Source: Clostridium niameyense (GTDB taxonomy: Bacteria > Bacillota > Clostridia > Clostridiales > Clostridiaceae). Taken from it: a DNA stretch of 64,000 nt. A model generated the notes under the pieces. That model worked only from the letters and a program-made list of their open reading frames with translations. It ran no database searches and was not told the DNA's origin. This document shows positions 30,335 through 38,685 of this stretch, in pieces. Numbering within the stretch: position 1 is the first letter of the stretch; every line of letters begins with the position of its first letter. The position numbers and the translations under genes were made by a program. The stretch is taken from assembly GCF_001243045.1 (NCBI RefSeq), contig NZ_LN849007.1, positions 1,268,989 to 1,332,988 of the forward strand, in the 5' to 3' direction.

Positions 30335-31933
30335 ATGAAAAAAACTATACATAAATTGATAGTAGTACTTTTTACTACTATAATAAGCATGTCATTTTTA
30401 CTATGTGGTTGTGGAAATAATAAAAAAGAAGTAGAAACCAATGTAAAAAAAGAGTCTGCTCCTAAAAAAGATGTTGTTTTAAAATTAGAAGGAGGAGATT
30501 GGGGATCACCTAACCCATATCTTTCATATCCAAGGGGACCAGGATCTTCTAAAGTAAACCTAATTTATGATTCACTAATAGAAAGAGACGAAAAAGGAAT
30601 GATACCTTGGCTTGCAGAAAAATGGGAAGTAAAAAATGGTGGTAAAGAGTACTTATTTAAAATAAGAAAAGGAGTCAAATGGCAGGATGGAAAAGAATTC
30701 ACTCCAGAGGATGTAAAATTCTCTTTTGAATATTTTAAAAAGCATCCTCCTGTATCTAAAAGTCTATATATAAATGGAAAATGTTTTATAGATAATGTTG
30801 AGGTTTTGAATGATAATTACATTAAAGTTACAGTAAATACTATAAACGCTTCTTCTTTAGATAAACTAGGAAATACTAGAATTATACCAAAACATATTTG
30901 GGAAAAAGTAAATGATCCTAAAAAATTTAATGAAAAAGATGCTTTTGTAGGTTGTGGACCTTATACTTTAGAATCTTATAATAAAGAAAGAGGGGCTTAT
31001 AAGTTTACAGCTTTTAAAGATTATTGGGGACCTAAGCAAAGAGTTAAATCTATAGAATTCATTCCAGTAAGTGACCCTATACTTGCTTTTGAAAAAGGTG
31101 ATTTAGATCTTATTGAAGGCGTTAAACCAGATATAGCTAAAAAATATGAAAATAATAAGGATTATAAACAACTAAAAGGACATAACTTCTTTGGTTATAG
31201 ACTATGTATGAATATGGATAAAAAGCCAGAGTTTAAAGACAAAAATATAAGACAAGCCATAGCTTATTCTATAGACCAGCAGGAAATAATTGATAAAGTA
31301 AAAAGAGGATTAGGGGTAAAAGCTAGTGCATCTTTCTTGCCAAAAGATCACGTATGGTATAACAAAAATGTTAAAAAATATGATTATAACCCTAGTAAAT
31401 CTAAGGAACTTTTAAAAGATAAAAACTTAAGCTTTGAACTTACTACATCTAATCGTAAGGATGACTTAAGAATGGCAGAACTTATAAAACTTCAGTTAGA
31501 AAAGGCTGGAATAAAGGTTAATGTTAAAAGCCTAGACATGAAAAGTAGAGATGCTGCTGCTAAAACAGGAAATTATGAAGCTCTTATAACTTCTCATGGT
31601 GGTTGGGGGCAAGATGCGGATATATTAAGAGAGCTATATAGATCTAAAGATTTAGCAGTAGGTGGAACTATTATGAACTCCATACCAGGATATAAAAATC
31701 AAGAAATAGATAAATTATGTGATAAACAGATGAACGAAATGAATGAAGCCAAGAGAAAAAAACTAGTATATGAGCTTCAAGAAAAAATATCAGATGAAAT
31801 ACCTATGATTCCTATTATAAATACTCCTGGTGGTATTGCTATATATAAACCAGCTAAATATGATGGATATATGAATATGTATAACCATTTTATGTTATCA
31901 CATAGTAAACTAAGCTATTTAGAAAGAAAATAA
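30335..31933 (+). CDS. nickel/peptide-type ABC importer, substrate-binding lipoprotein
   Basis: 532 residues. A lipoprotein signal ends SFLLCGC, with Cys27 as probable lipid anchor, then a full SBP_bac_5 domain of the DppA/OppA/NikA group (YDSLIERDEKGMIPWLAEKWEV, FKIRKGVKWQDGKEFTPEDV, RQAIAYSIDQQEI). It captures ligand outside the membrane for the two permeases downstream. Family members carry peptides, nickel-chelates or other metallophores. Adjacent FmdE-like gene favours a metal or metal-chelate, but peptide uptake remains possible. RBS AGGGGG precedes the ATG. First gene of a four-gene importer set spaced 3-12 bases apart. Confidence 0.88.
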   Translation: MKKTIHKLIVVLFTTIISMSFLLCGCGNNKKEVETNVKKESAPKKDVVLKLEGGDWGSPNPYLSYPRGPGSSKVNLIYDSLIERDEKGMIPWLAEKWEVKNGGKEYLFKIRKGVKWQDGKEFTPEDVKFSFEYFKKHPPVSKSLYINGKCFIDNVEVLNDNYIKVTVNTINASSLDKLGNTRIIPKHIWEKVNDPKKFNEKDAFVGCGPYTLESYNKERGAYKFTAFKDYWGPKQRVKSIEFIPVSDPILAFEKGDLDLIEGVKPDIAKKYENNKDYKQLKGHNFFGYRLCMNMDKKPEFKDKNIRQAIAYSIDQQEIIDKVKRGLGVKASASFLPKDHVWYNKNVKKYDYNPSKSKELLKDKNLSFELTTSNRKDDLRMAELIKLQLEKAGIKVNVKSLDMKSRDAAAKTGNYEALITSHGGWGQDADILRELYRSKDLAVGGTIMNSIPGYKNQEIDKLCDKQMNEMNEAKRKKLVYELQEKISDEIPMIPIINTPGGIAIYKPAKYDGYMNMYNHFMLSHSKLSYLERK

Positions 31934-31944
31934 AAGGGTAGTTG

Positions 31945-32928
31945 ATGATATTTATGAAAATTAAATTTTCTAAGTTTACTGAATATGCATTGACTATAAT
32001 AATTATACTCACAATAAATTTCTTTATCCCTAGGCTTATGCCTGGGGACCCTTTTGTAATACTCTCTGGAGATAATGGGTGTGAGATTTCTGCATATTCA
32101 CAGGAACAAATAGAAAAATATAAAACCTATTATGGTTTAGATAAACCTATACATATTCAATATTTAAATTACATAAAAAATTTGTGCTATGGTAATTTAG
32201 GATATAGTATTTATTATAATGATTCTGTTTTCAATATTATAAAGTCTAGATTTGGTTGGACTCTCATGTTAGTTTTAACATCTATTTTTTTTAGTTCTAT
32301 TTTAGGAACCTTAATCGGAACTTTATCTTCCTTCAATAAAGATAAAAAATTAGACCGAATACTCTATAGTTTTTTTATGACCTTATCTGAAATACCTGGG
32401 TTTTTATTGGGTATAATTTTTTTATTTATTTTAGCAGGAAAATTAAACTTATTCCCTTTATCTGGAGCTATAACAGATTTTCAAGAATATGCATCTAACT
32501 ATGAAAAAGCAAAGGATATAATTTATCATGCTACTTTACCAATTTTAACATTAACATTATCAAAAGTTGGAGACTTTTATTTAATATCAAGAAATAGTGC
32601 TATTTCGGTTTTGAAAAAAGATTATATAAATACAGCTAAAGCAAAAGGTCTAAAGAGAAGAAAAATTATATTTAAACATATACTTAGAAACTCTATCCTT
32701 CCTGTAATAACTAAAATCTTTTTAACTATAGGTTCTGTAGTGAGTGGAGCTATTTTAGTAGAAAATGTTTTTTGCTATCCAGGTCTTGGAAAGCTTATGA
32801 AAGAAGCTGTATTTGTAAGAGATTATCCATTGATTCAAGGTATATTTTTGGTAGTTACATTTATGGTTATAGTTATGAATTTAATATCAGATAAACTATA
32901 TAAAAAATTAGATCCAAGGGTGGGATAA
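31945..32928 (+). CDS. ABC importer permease 1 (DppB/NikB type)
   Basis: 327 residues, six membrane segments, BPD_transp_1 fold. Typical DppB N-terminus (FFIPRLMPGDPFVIL) and EAA-like cytoplasmic loop AKAKGLKRRKIIFKHILRNSILP that contacts the ATPase. ATG 31945 is chosen; a TTG one codon earlier and an ATG three codons later are also in frame. It pairs with permease 2 to form the membrane channel of the importer. Confidence 0.87.
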   Translation: MIFMKIKFSKFTEYALTIIIILTINFFIPRLMPGDPFVILSGDNGCEISAYSQEQIEKYKTYYGLDKPIHIQYLNYIKNLCYGNLGYSIYYNDSVFNIIKSRFGWTLMLVLTSIFFSSILGTLIGTLSSFNKDKKLDRILYSFFMTLSEIPGFLLGIIFLFILAGKLNLFPLSGAITDFQEYASNYEKAKDIIYHATLPILTLTLSKVGDFYLISRNSAISVLKKDYINTAKAKGLKRRKIIFKHILRNSILPVITKIFLTIGSVVSGAILVENVFCYPGLGKLMKEAVFVRDYPLIQGIFLVVTFMVIVMNLISDKLYKKLDPRVG

Positions 32929-32931
32929 CCT

Positions 32932-33753
32932 ATGAAAAAACATTTAATTAAAATTAAAAACTTATCTAGCATAAGTAAAATTTCTTTTATAATTATAATA
33001 TTTTTTACATTTATGGCTTTATTTTGTCCTATAATATGTAAGTTTCCATATAGTAAACCTTCAGGTGTATCTTTCAATCCACCCTGTAGTAAACATATTT
33101 TAGGTACAGATGATCTTGGTATAGATTTATGGTCTCAAATCTGCTATGGTTCTAGAATTAGTATAACTGTAGGGTTATTTACAGCACTTTTATCTGGACT
33201 TTTAGGAAGTTTTATAGGTATAGTTTGTGGTTATTATGGAGGTACTATTGATAAAATTTTAATGAGATTTACAGATTTAATGATGGTACTACCAGAACTT
33301 CCTGTAATGATAGTTCTTGCTGCTTTCTTTGGACCTAGTATAAAAAATGTAATAATTGTTTTAAGTTTATTTTCCTGGGTATCTCCTTCTAAAATAATAA
33401 GATCAAAAGTTATATCTATAAAAAACGAAAATTATATAAAAGTTGCTCAAAGTTTTGGAGGTAACTTTACTCATATATTAAGTAAACATATACTACCCAA
33501 AATAATTCCTTTAATAAGCATAAGTATGATAAAAATTATAAGTAAATCCATAATAGCAGAATCTTCTTTATCCTTTTTAGGACTCGGAGATCCTTTATCT
33601 AAAAGTTGGGGTATGATTTTAAATCACGCTATTAATTTTGAAGGAATTTACTTTACAGATTATTGGAAATGGTGGATCTTATCTCCCTTAACTTGTATTT
33701 TAACCTTAGTTTTAGCTTTTGCATTCATAAGTAAAGAATTGGAAAATATTTAG
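32932..33753 (+). CDS. ABC importer permease 2 (DppC/NikC type)
   Basis: 273 residues. DppC-type features: HILGTDDLGIDLWSQICYGSRIS just after the first membrane segment and the EAA loop VAQSFGGNFTHILSKHILPKIIPL. The gene starts 3 bases after the stop of permease 1 with only a weak RBS, so translational coupling is likely. Membrane half-channel of the importer. Confidence 0.87.
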   Translation: MKKHLIKIKNLSSISKISFIIIIFFTFMALFCPIICKFPYSKPSGVSFNPPCSKHILGTDDLGIDLWSQICYGSRISITVGLFTALLSGLLGSFIGIVCGYYGGTIDKILMRFTDLMMVLPELPVMIVLAAFFGPSIKNVIIVLSLFSWVSPSKIIRSKVISIKNENYIKVAQSFGGNFTHILSKHILPKIIPLISISMIKIISKSIIAESSLSFLGLGDPLSKSWGMILNHAINFEGIYFTDYWKWWILSPLTCILTLVLAFAFISKELENI

Positions 33754-33764
33754 GAGGAATTTTT

Positions 33765-35447
33765 ATGGAGTATTTACTTAAAGTAAATAATTTATCTATT
33801 TGCTATGAAAAAAATCAATCTTTTAAAGCTGTAGACAATGTATCTTTTTCTATAGTGGAAGGAGAAAATGTAGGAATAATCGGAGAATCTGGCAGTGGAA
33901 AAACTTCTATTGCTACAGCTATAATGGGACTTTTAAATGAAGAAACTAAGGTTTCTGGAGAAATCCTCTATAAAAATCAAAATATATTATCTTTCAAAGA
34001 AGATGAAAAAAATATGTATAGGTGGTCTCATATAGCCTTAGTTTTTCAAAATAATCTAGATGTATTAAATCCTGTACTTAATATAGAGAGTCAAATATTA
34101 GAAAGCATTATAAAACATACAAATTTATCTAAAAAAAAAGCTTTAATAAAAGTAGGTAATTTATTAGAAATGGTAGGTTTAAATAAAACTATTGCAAAGG
34201 TTTATCCCCATAATTTATCTGGTGGTATGAGACAAAAAGTTCTTATAGCTATGGCTCTAGCTTGTGATCCTAAAATATTGATAGTAGATGAACCTACTTC
34301 AGCTTTAGATAGTGTAAGTAAAAATGAAATAATAAATCTTCTTTTAAAATTACAAAAAGAAAAAAAAATAACTATGTTAGTAATCTCTCACGATTTATAT
34401 GTAATTAATAAATTAACTTGTAAATTAGAAGTTATATATAAAGGTAATATACTAGAGGAAGGTCTTACAAAAGATTTAATAAGACATCCTATGCATACAT
34501 ATACAAGAGGCATTATAAATTCCTCTATAGAAATAAATCCTTTTGGAGATTTATGGGGAATACCTTATAAAGAAGATAACTTAGATGGTGGTTGTGTATT
34601 TTATTCAAGATGCATACAAAAATGTAGAAAATGCAAATATACAAAACCTCAATTATACAACATATTAAATAATAGAAAAGTTGCTTGTAATAGAGGCGGA
34701 ATTGTAAATTTATTACAGGGGAAATCCATAAACAAAACTTATAAGGATAATAATAGGGAAGTATGTGCTGTAAAAAACTGTAATATAACTATAAGATTCG
34801 GAGAGATAGTATCTCTTATAGGAGAATCTGGTTCTGGTAAAACTACTTTAGCTAATATACTATCAGGAATATTAAATCCTGACAGTGGAACTGCTTATTT
34901 CAAAGATGAAAAAATACAAGGTAATAACCTTACTTCTAAAAAAGAAGGTATACAAATTATTTTTCAAGATCCATTTTCATCCATAAATAATTCCTTTACT
35001 ATATTAGAAACCATAAGAGAACCTTTAGATATAATTAAAGCTGGTTCAAAGGAAGATAGGTATAAAAAGGTATTAGAAGTACTGAAAAAAGTACAACTTC
35101 CTACAGAATCTAGTTTTTTAAATAAACGATGTAGTGATTTAAGTGGGGGACAAAGACAAAGAATATCTATAGCTAGGGGACTTATTATGGAACCTAAACT
35201 TTTAATAGCAGATGAGATAAGTTCTATGCTAGATCCATCTACTAAAGCAAATATTTTAAGACTTTTAAAACAACTGCAAAACTCTACTGGCTTTGCTATG
35301 CTATATATTACTCACGATATTAACTTAGCTAAAAAAATTTCGGATAAAATGCTAGTTATGCATAAGGGAGAAATTATAGAATCTGGTTCTGTTTTAGACA
35401 TATTTAATAACCCAGAAAAACCTTATACTAAAATGCTAATATCATAG
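33765..35447 (+). CDS. ABC importer fused double ATPase (DppD-DppF / NikD-NikE fusion)
   Basis: 560 residues carrying two complete ABC ATPases in one chain. NBD1: GESGSGKTS, LSGGMRQKV, LIVDEPTSALD; after it a Cys cluster (CVFYSRCIQKCRKCKY, about 285-300) typical of the oligopeptide/nickel subfamily, which can hold an Fe-S cluster. NBD2: GESGSGKTTL, LSGGQRQRI, LIADEISSMLD; the Walker B end reads DEISSMLD rather than DEPTSALD. It powers the importer formed with the preceding three genes. Fusion of the two ATPases also occurs in GsiA-type systems. Followed by a terminator. Confidence 0.88.
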   Translation: MEYLLKVNNLSICYEKNQSFKAVDNVSFSIVEGENVGIIGESGSGKTSIATAIMGLLNEETKVSGEILYKNQNILSFKEDEKNMYRWSHIALVFQNNLDVLNPVLNIESQILESIIKHTNLSKKKALIKVGNLLEMVGLNKTIAKVYPHNLSGGMRQKVLIAMALACDPKILIVDEPTSALDSVSKNEIINLLLKLQKEKKITMLVISHDLYVINKLTCKLEVIYKGNILEEGLTKDLIRHPMHTYTRGIINSSIEINPFGDLWGIPYKEDNLDGGCVFYSRCIQKCRKCKYTKPQLYNILNNRKVACNRGGIVNLLQGKSINKTYKDNNREVCAVKNCNITIRFGEIVSLIGESGSGKTTLANILSGILNPDSGTAYFKDEKIQGNNLTSKKEGIQIIFQDPFSSINNSFTILETIREPLDIIKAGSKEDRYKKVLEVLKKVQLPTESSFLNKRCSDLSGGQRQRISIARGLIMEPKLLIADEISSMLDPSTKANILRLLKQLQNSTGFAMLYITHDINLAKKISDKMLVMHKGEIIESGSVLDIFNNPEKPYTKMLIS

Positions 35448-35481
35448 ATTTATAAATGATACTAAAAGATAGAAAATAAAA

Positions 35482-35509
35482 GAGTCTTGGAGAAATCCAA
35501 GGCTTTTTA
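35482..35509 (+). terminator. terminator of the importer operon
   Basis: GTCTTGGA / TCCAAGGC stem with GAAA loop and T run. Confidence 0.9.
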
Positions 35510-35590
35510 TGTATAAACTATAGCGAATATAATTTAAGTAAAGATAGCTTTATGATAAAATTGTAAATGAATTCAAAATGGGGGGATAAT

Positions 35591-36703
35591 ATGAAAGAAA
35601 AAACAAATGAAGATATCTCTAATACATTAAAATCTTTATTTTGGACATTTTGGGGTGCTCTTTCTATAATAGGCTTTATTATAGGTGTTACTAATAGTTC
35701 TAAAAGTCCAATTAACAGTATAGTATATTTTATTATTCTTATATGTACCTGTATTTTTCAAATTATATTACACGAAGCAGGACATTTAATTTTTGGTCTT
35801 TGTTCTGGATATAAATTCATATCTTTTAGAATTGGAAATATAACCCTTATAAGAGAAAATAGAAAGTTAAAGATAAAGAAATTTAATGTAGTAGGTACTG
35901 CAGGTCAATGTATTATGATGCCTCCAGAAGGAAATGGCTATGATTGCCCATATATTATTTACAATTTGGGTGGAGTATTTATGAACACTATAGTAATCTT
36001 ACTATGTATATTATTTTATAAAACCTTTACTACTAATTTTATGGTAAAAAATTTTTGTTTTTTATCAATAATTATAGGTATATTCTTTATAATTATTAAT
36101 GGTATACCTATAAAAATTTTAGGAAATGATGGCTACAATTTTATTTCTATGAAAAAAGATAAATATGAAAGATATTCATTTTATATGATGCTTAAAATAA
36201 ATAGTCTTCTCTATAAAGGTATAAGATTAAAGGATATGCCCATTGAATGGTTCAAACTTCCTAATGGTGCTAATTCAAACAAATTACTATCTAATACTAT
36301 AAGAATTCTGGAAGGAAATTATTATATGGATAAAAGAGATTTCCATAAAGCTATAGAAATTTACAAAAGCATAATTAATACTACTCCTAATTTAAATAAA
36401 GTACTAAAAAATGAAGTCATATGCGATATATTATTTTGTGAAATTATAAATGAAGCCGGAGAAGACGTAATTAATAAATTATATACTAAAGAATTAAAAG
36501 ATTATATAAAAGCAACTAATTGTTATATGTCAAGAAAGAGATTAATGTATGCTTATTATCTTTTAGTAAAAAAGGATAATACTAATGCTAATCCTATATT
36601 AGATGAGGTTAATAAAGTTAAAAAAACTTATCCAGTTAAAGCTGAAATTGAAAGTGAATTACAAATAATAGAATTTGTAAAATCAAAATATTCCATATTA
36701 TAA
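35591..36703 (+). CDS. M50-like (site-2 protease type) membrane metalloprotease
   Basis: 370 residues. Membrane segments surround the zinc motif HEAGH (about residue 62-66, in FQIILHEAGHLIFGL) and a third-ligand segment GIPIKILGNDGYNF matches the NxxP...DG motif of site-2 proteases. The C-terminal 150 residues are soluble and helical, possibly TPR-like (YKSIINTTPNLNKVLKNEV). Such proteases cut within or next to membranes, for example anti-sigma factors or peptide precursors. ATG 35591 is used because GGGGG is 5 bases upstream; an ATG at 35567 is also in frame. Substrate unknown. Confidence 0.75.
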   Translation: MKEKTNEDISNTLKSLFWTFWGALSIIGFIIGVTNSSKSPINSIVYFIILICTCIFQIILHEAGHLIFGLCSGYKFISFRIGNITLIRENRKLKIKKFNVVGTAGQCIMMPPEGNGYDCPYIIYNLGGVFMNTIVILLCILFYKTFTTNFMVKNFCFLSIIIGIFFIIINGIPIKILGNDGYNFISMKKDKYERYSFYMMLKINSLLYKGIRLKDMPIEWFKLPNGANSNKLLSNTIRILEGNYYMDKRDFHKAIEIYKSIINTTPNLNKVLKNEVICDILFCEIINEAGEDVINKLYTKELKDYIKATNCYMSRKRLMYAYYLLVKKDNTNANPILDEVNKVKKTYPVKAEIESELQIIEFVKSKYSIL

Positions 36704-36784
36704 TAATGAAATTATATGTAAACCGAAGAACTTTTAAAAACAAATAAAATCTATAATTATTTATCAAAATGATACTAAAAACTT

Positions 36785-36840
36785 AAAATCTCAAAATGAT
36801 AACTTTAATTTATAGCATTTTGAGATTTTCATTATTTTTT
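36785..36840 (+). terminator. inverted repeat, terminator of the protease gene or enhancer
   Basis: AAAATCTCAAAATG (36785-36798) pairs perfectly with CATTTTGAGATTTT (36816-36829), followed by CATTATTTTTT. It ends the protease transcript in the simplest reading, but it also lies 35-80 bases upstream of a sigma-54 promoter, within the range for enhancer sites. TCAAAATGATA is repeated at 36764 and 36791. Confidence 0.55.
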
Positions 36841-36863
36841 AACCAATATTCAACTTTTAAATA

Positions 36864-36880
36864 TTGGCACGATAATTGCT
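36864..36880 (+). promoter_or_regulatory. sigma-54 (-24/-12) promoter
   Basis: TTGGCACG (36864-36871), four bases, then TTGCT (36876-36880) is a perfect match to the sigma-54 consensus YTGGCACG-N4-TTGCW. The -12 base at 36879 places +1 at G36891. Confidence 0.8.
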
Positions 36881-36890
36881 TTATAATATA

Positions 36891-37018
36891 GTGGGGTTAA
36901 AAAAGTTTATTATTTTGGTAATTTCCTCCTTATATTTACTCATGATAATACACCGCAATATATTTTCATGTATATAAGGAATGCTTAATTCTTAAAAGAG
37001 CTTTATGCTCTTTTTTCT
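36891..37018 (+). ncRNA. putative sigma-54-dependent small RNA
   Basis: The sigma-54 start site at 36891 is followed after about 100 bases by an intrinsic terminator (36993-37018), with no credible ORF between: the only ATG frame gives 11 codons and has no RBS. The RNA would be about 128 nt. It holds CCTCC (36925-36929), complementary to Shine-Dalgarno sites, half embedded in a 9-bp stem TCCTTATAT (36927-36935) with ATATAAGGA (36972-36980). That architecture suits a base-pairing regulator. Activator, targets and Hfq dependence are unknown. Confidence 0.55.
36993..37018 (+). terminator. terminator of the putative small RNA
   Basis: AAAGAGC / GCTCTTT stem with 5-base loop, then TTTTTT. Confidence 0.85.
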
Positions 37019-37165
37019 TTTATAAATTTAAAACAATAACAATAAAATCCTACATTACCTCTAGTTTCATATAATAATAAAACTACTTTTGCATAAACTT
37101 ATAATACAAAACTTAATAAAACACAAATACAAAAGATAAATTTTATTAATTAGGAGGTAATAATT

Positions 37166-37366
37166 ATGTCAAACAGAAATTCTAATAAATTAGTAGTACC
37201 AGAAGCTCAGAAGGGATTAGATCAATTAAAAATGGAGACAGCAAATGAAATAGGATTAACTAACTATGATTCTATGGATAAAGGAAACTTAACTTCAAGA
37301 GAAAATGGTTATGTAGGTGGAAACATGGTTAAAAAAATGGTTGAAGCTTACGAAAGAAATCTTTAA
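37166..37366 (+). CDS. alpha/beta-type small acid-soluble spore protein (SASP)
   Basis: 66 residues, the standard length. It carries the family blocks KMETANEIG, containing the GPR protease cleavage site, and GNLTSRENGYVGGNMVKKMVEAYE. These proteins coat spore DNA, protecting it from UV and heat, and are degraded at germination. Expression would be in the forespore under sigma-G; I cannot point to a clean sigma-G promoter in the 120 bases upstream. RBS TAGGAGG precedes the ATG. It shows that the organism sporulates. Confidence 0.95.
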   Translation: MSNRNSNKLVVPEAQKGLDQLKMETANEIGLTNYDSMDKGNLTSRENGYVGGNMVKKMVEAYERNL

Positions 37367-37444
37367 TAAAAAGCTAGCATAATTTAATTTATGTATATAC
37401 TAGCATAGAAAAGTAAATTAGAATAGCAAATTTAAACTTATAAT

Positions 37445-37480
37445 AAAGTACCTAAGATTATAAAAATCTTAGGTACTTTT
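37445..37480. terminator. bidirectional terminator between SASP and HesB-like genes
   Basis: AAAGTACCTAAGATT / AATCTTAGGTACTTT stem with a 5-base loop. Confidence 0.9.
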
Positions 37481-37491
37481 GTTCATATATT

Positions 37492-37821
37492 TTAACTACA
37501 ACTAGAACATGTAGAGCAACTTATATTTTCAGGTTTTATAACTGGTTCTATAGTAAATCCATCTCTACCATTTTCTTTACTACACATTAATGTAAATCCA
37601 CCATATTCTCTGCAAAGATCCCTATCTATTAAAAATACTAAATCATTAACAGGAATCACTAAATCATTTTCTGTTTGTTCATCCAGAACAATATTAAATG
37701 TAGGGCCAGATCATCCATTACCTGCTAAATATATTCTCAATACATTAGAAGGGATTTTATTTACTTCTAAAAATTCTTTAAATTCATTGTAAGCTAATTC
37801 ACTTATAGTTAAAGGTACCAT
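37492..37821 (-). CDS. HesB/IscA-like selenoprotein (in-frame UGA = Sec37)
   Basis: 109 residues when the TGA at 37711-37713 is read as selenocysteine: start MVPLTISELAYNEF, then LRIYLAGNG-Sec-SGPTFNIVLDEQ, and an end rich in cysteine (SCSTCSSCS). HesB-like proteins normally have a GCxGP-type motif here, so Sec sits at a conserved Cys place; HesB-like selenoproteins are a known bacterial family. The frame runs on cleanly for 72 codons after the TGA, and a hairpin with a UGGAU loop lies 20-36 bases downstream. RBS GGAG precedes the ATG. Presumed role: Fe-S cluster or metal handling, unproven. Ordinary gene calling misses it. Confidence 0.85.
37675..37691 (-). promoter_or_regulatory. SECIS-like hairpin of the HesB-like selenoprotein
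   Basis: On the mRNA, TTGTTC and GAACAA form a 6-bp stem around TGGAT; the loop starts 26 bases after the UGA and has G in its second position, as bacterial SECIS elements require. Confidence 0.65.
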
Positions 37822-38580
37822 AACTGCATCTCCTTTTATATTATTAAATTATGTTAATAAAATCAAACTAATATTAATACTAGTATAAGTTATAACTTTT
37901 TTCAATACTTTATAGCATTATATATAAATAAAATTTATAATGAAGTATAGTTTACAGAATCAATATTATGTAAACTATAAAATATATTTCAATTTTTTAT
38001 AATTTTAGTTATTTATTTACATGTTGCATTGATATAAAAACAAAGGGAATAATTTTATATAAATGTAGTAAAATGCATTGATATTTTTTCTATTTTTAAC
38101 ATTTAGTAAATAAAGTCGAATTATATAAAATAAAATTTTCTATTTTAAAATACCTTATTATTTGTAACATTTTGTTTTGTTAGCTATTTTTATATAATGT
38201 TAATAATAATGAGTTTAATAATAATACCCATTATTTTCCACATACTGTGAATTACTTATTTGTATAAATATCCATTTAAATACAAATAAGTAATTATTTA
38301 AATGATAAGAGTTATCATTTGATATATTTTAAAATAGGGTTAAACGTTGAAATTGTATCAATTTATATACCCCTAAAACCTAGTTATATGTAAATATTAG
38401 TTTAATTACATCTATATAGATACAATGCTAAGACTTCTCTTTTTTTATATCTTGAATTTCTATTAAGATTCCTTTTAAGTAATCTATATGTTAGCTTTTG
38501 ATATAATATTATATAAATTTAAAAACTTATAGTAATAACATAGTATAAATATATAAAAGATAGCCCTATTTTACCCATTT
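37822..38580. other. long AT-rich intergenic region with palindromes
   Basis: No gene is seen. Two perfect inverted repeats stand out: AATTACTTATTTGTA (38250-38264) with its complement at 38281-38295, and AAATGATAA-GAG-TTATCATTT (38300-38320). They could be protein-binding sites or part of an untranslated RNA. The rest looks featureless. Confidence 0.45.
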
Positions 38581-38614
38581 TTATATGCGTTAAATATACA
38601 TTTAACGCATATAA
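38581..38614. repeat. perfect 15-bp inverted repeat upstream of the recombinase promoter
   Basis: TTATATGCGTTAAAT (38581-38595) and its exact complement (38600-38614) flank ATAC, ending 3 bases before the -35 element. Placement suits an operator; there is no T run after it. Confidence 0.6.
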
Positions 38615-38617
38615 GTG

Positions 38618-38646
38618 TTGTTTACAATTAGAGTATATAGTATAAT
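38618..38646 (+). promoter_or_regulatory. sigma-A promoter of the recombinase gene
   Basis: TTGTTT (38618-38623), 17 bases, TATAAT (38641-38646); the ATG is 40 bases further on with AGGAGG between. Confidence 0.6.
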
Positions 38647-38685
38647 ATCAATAGTTACAGCAATATTTAACTTAGGAGGAACATA

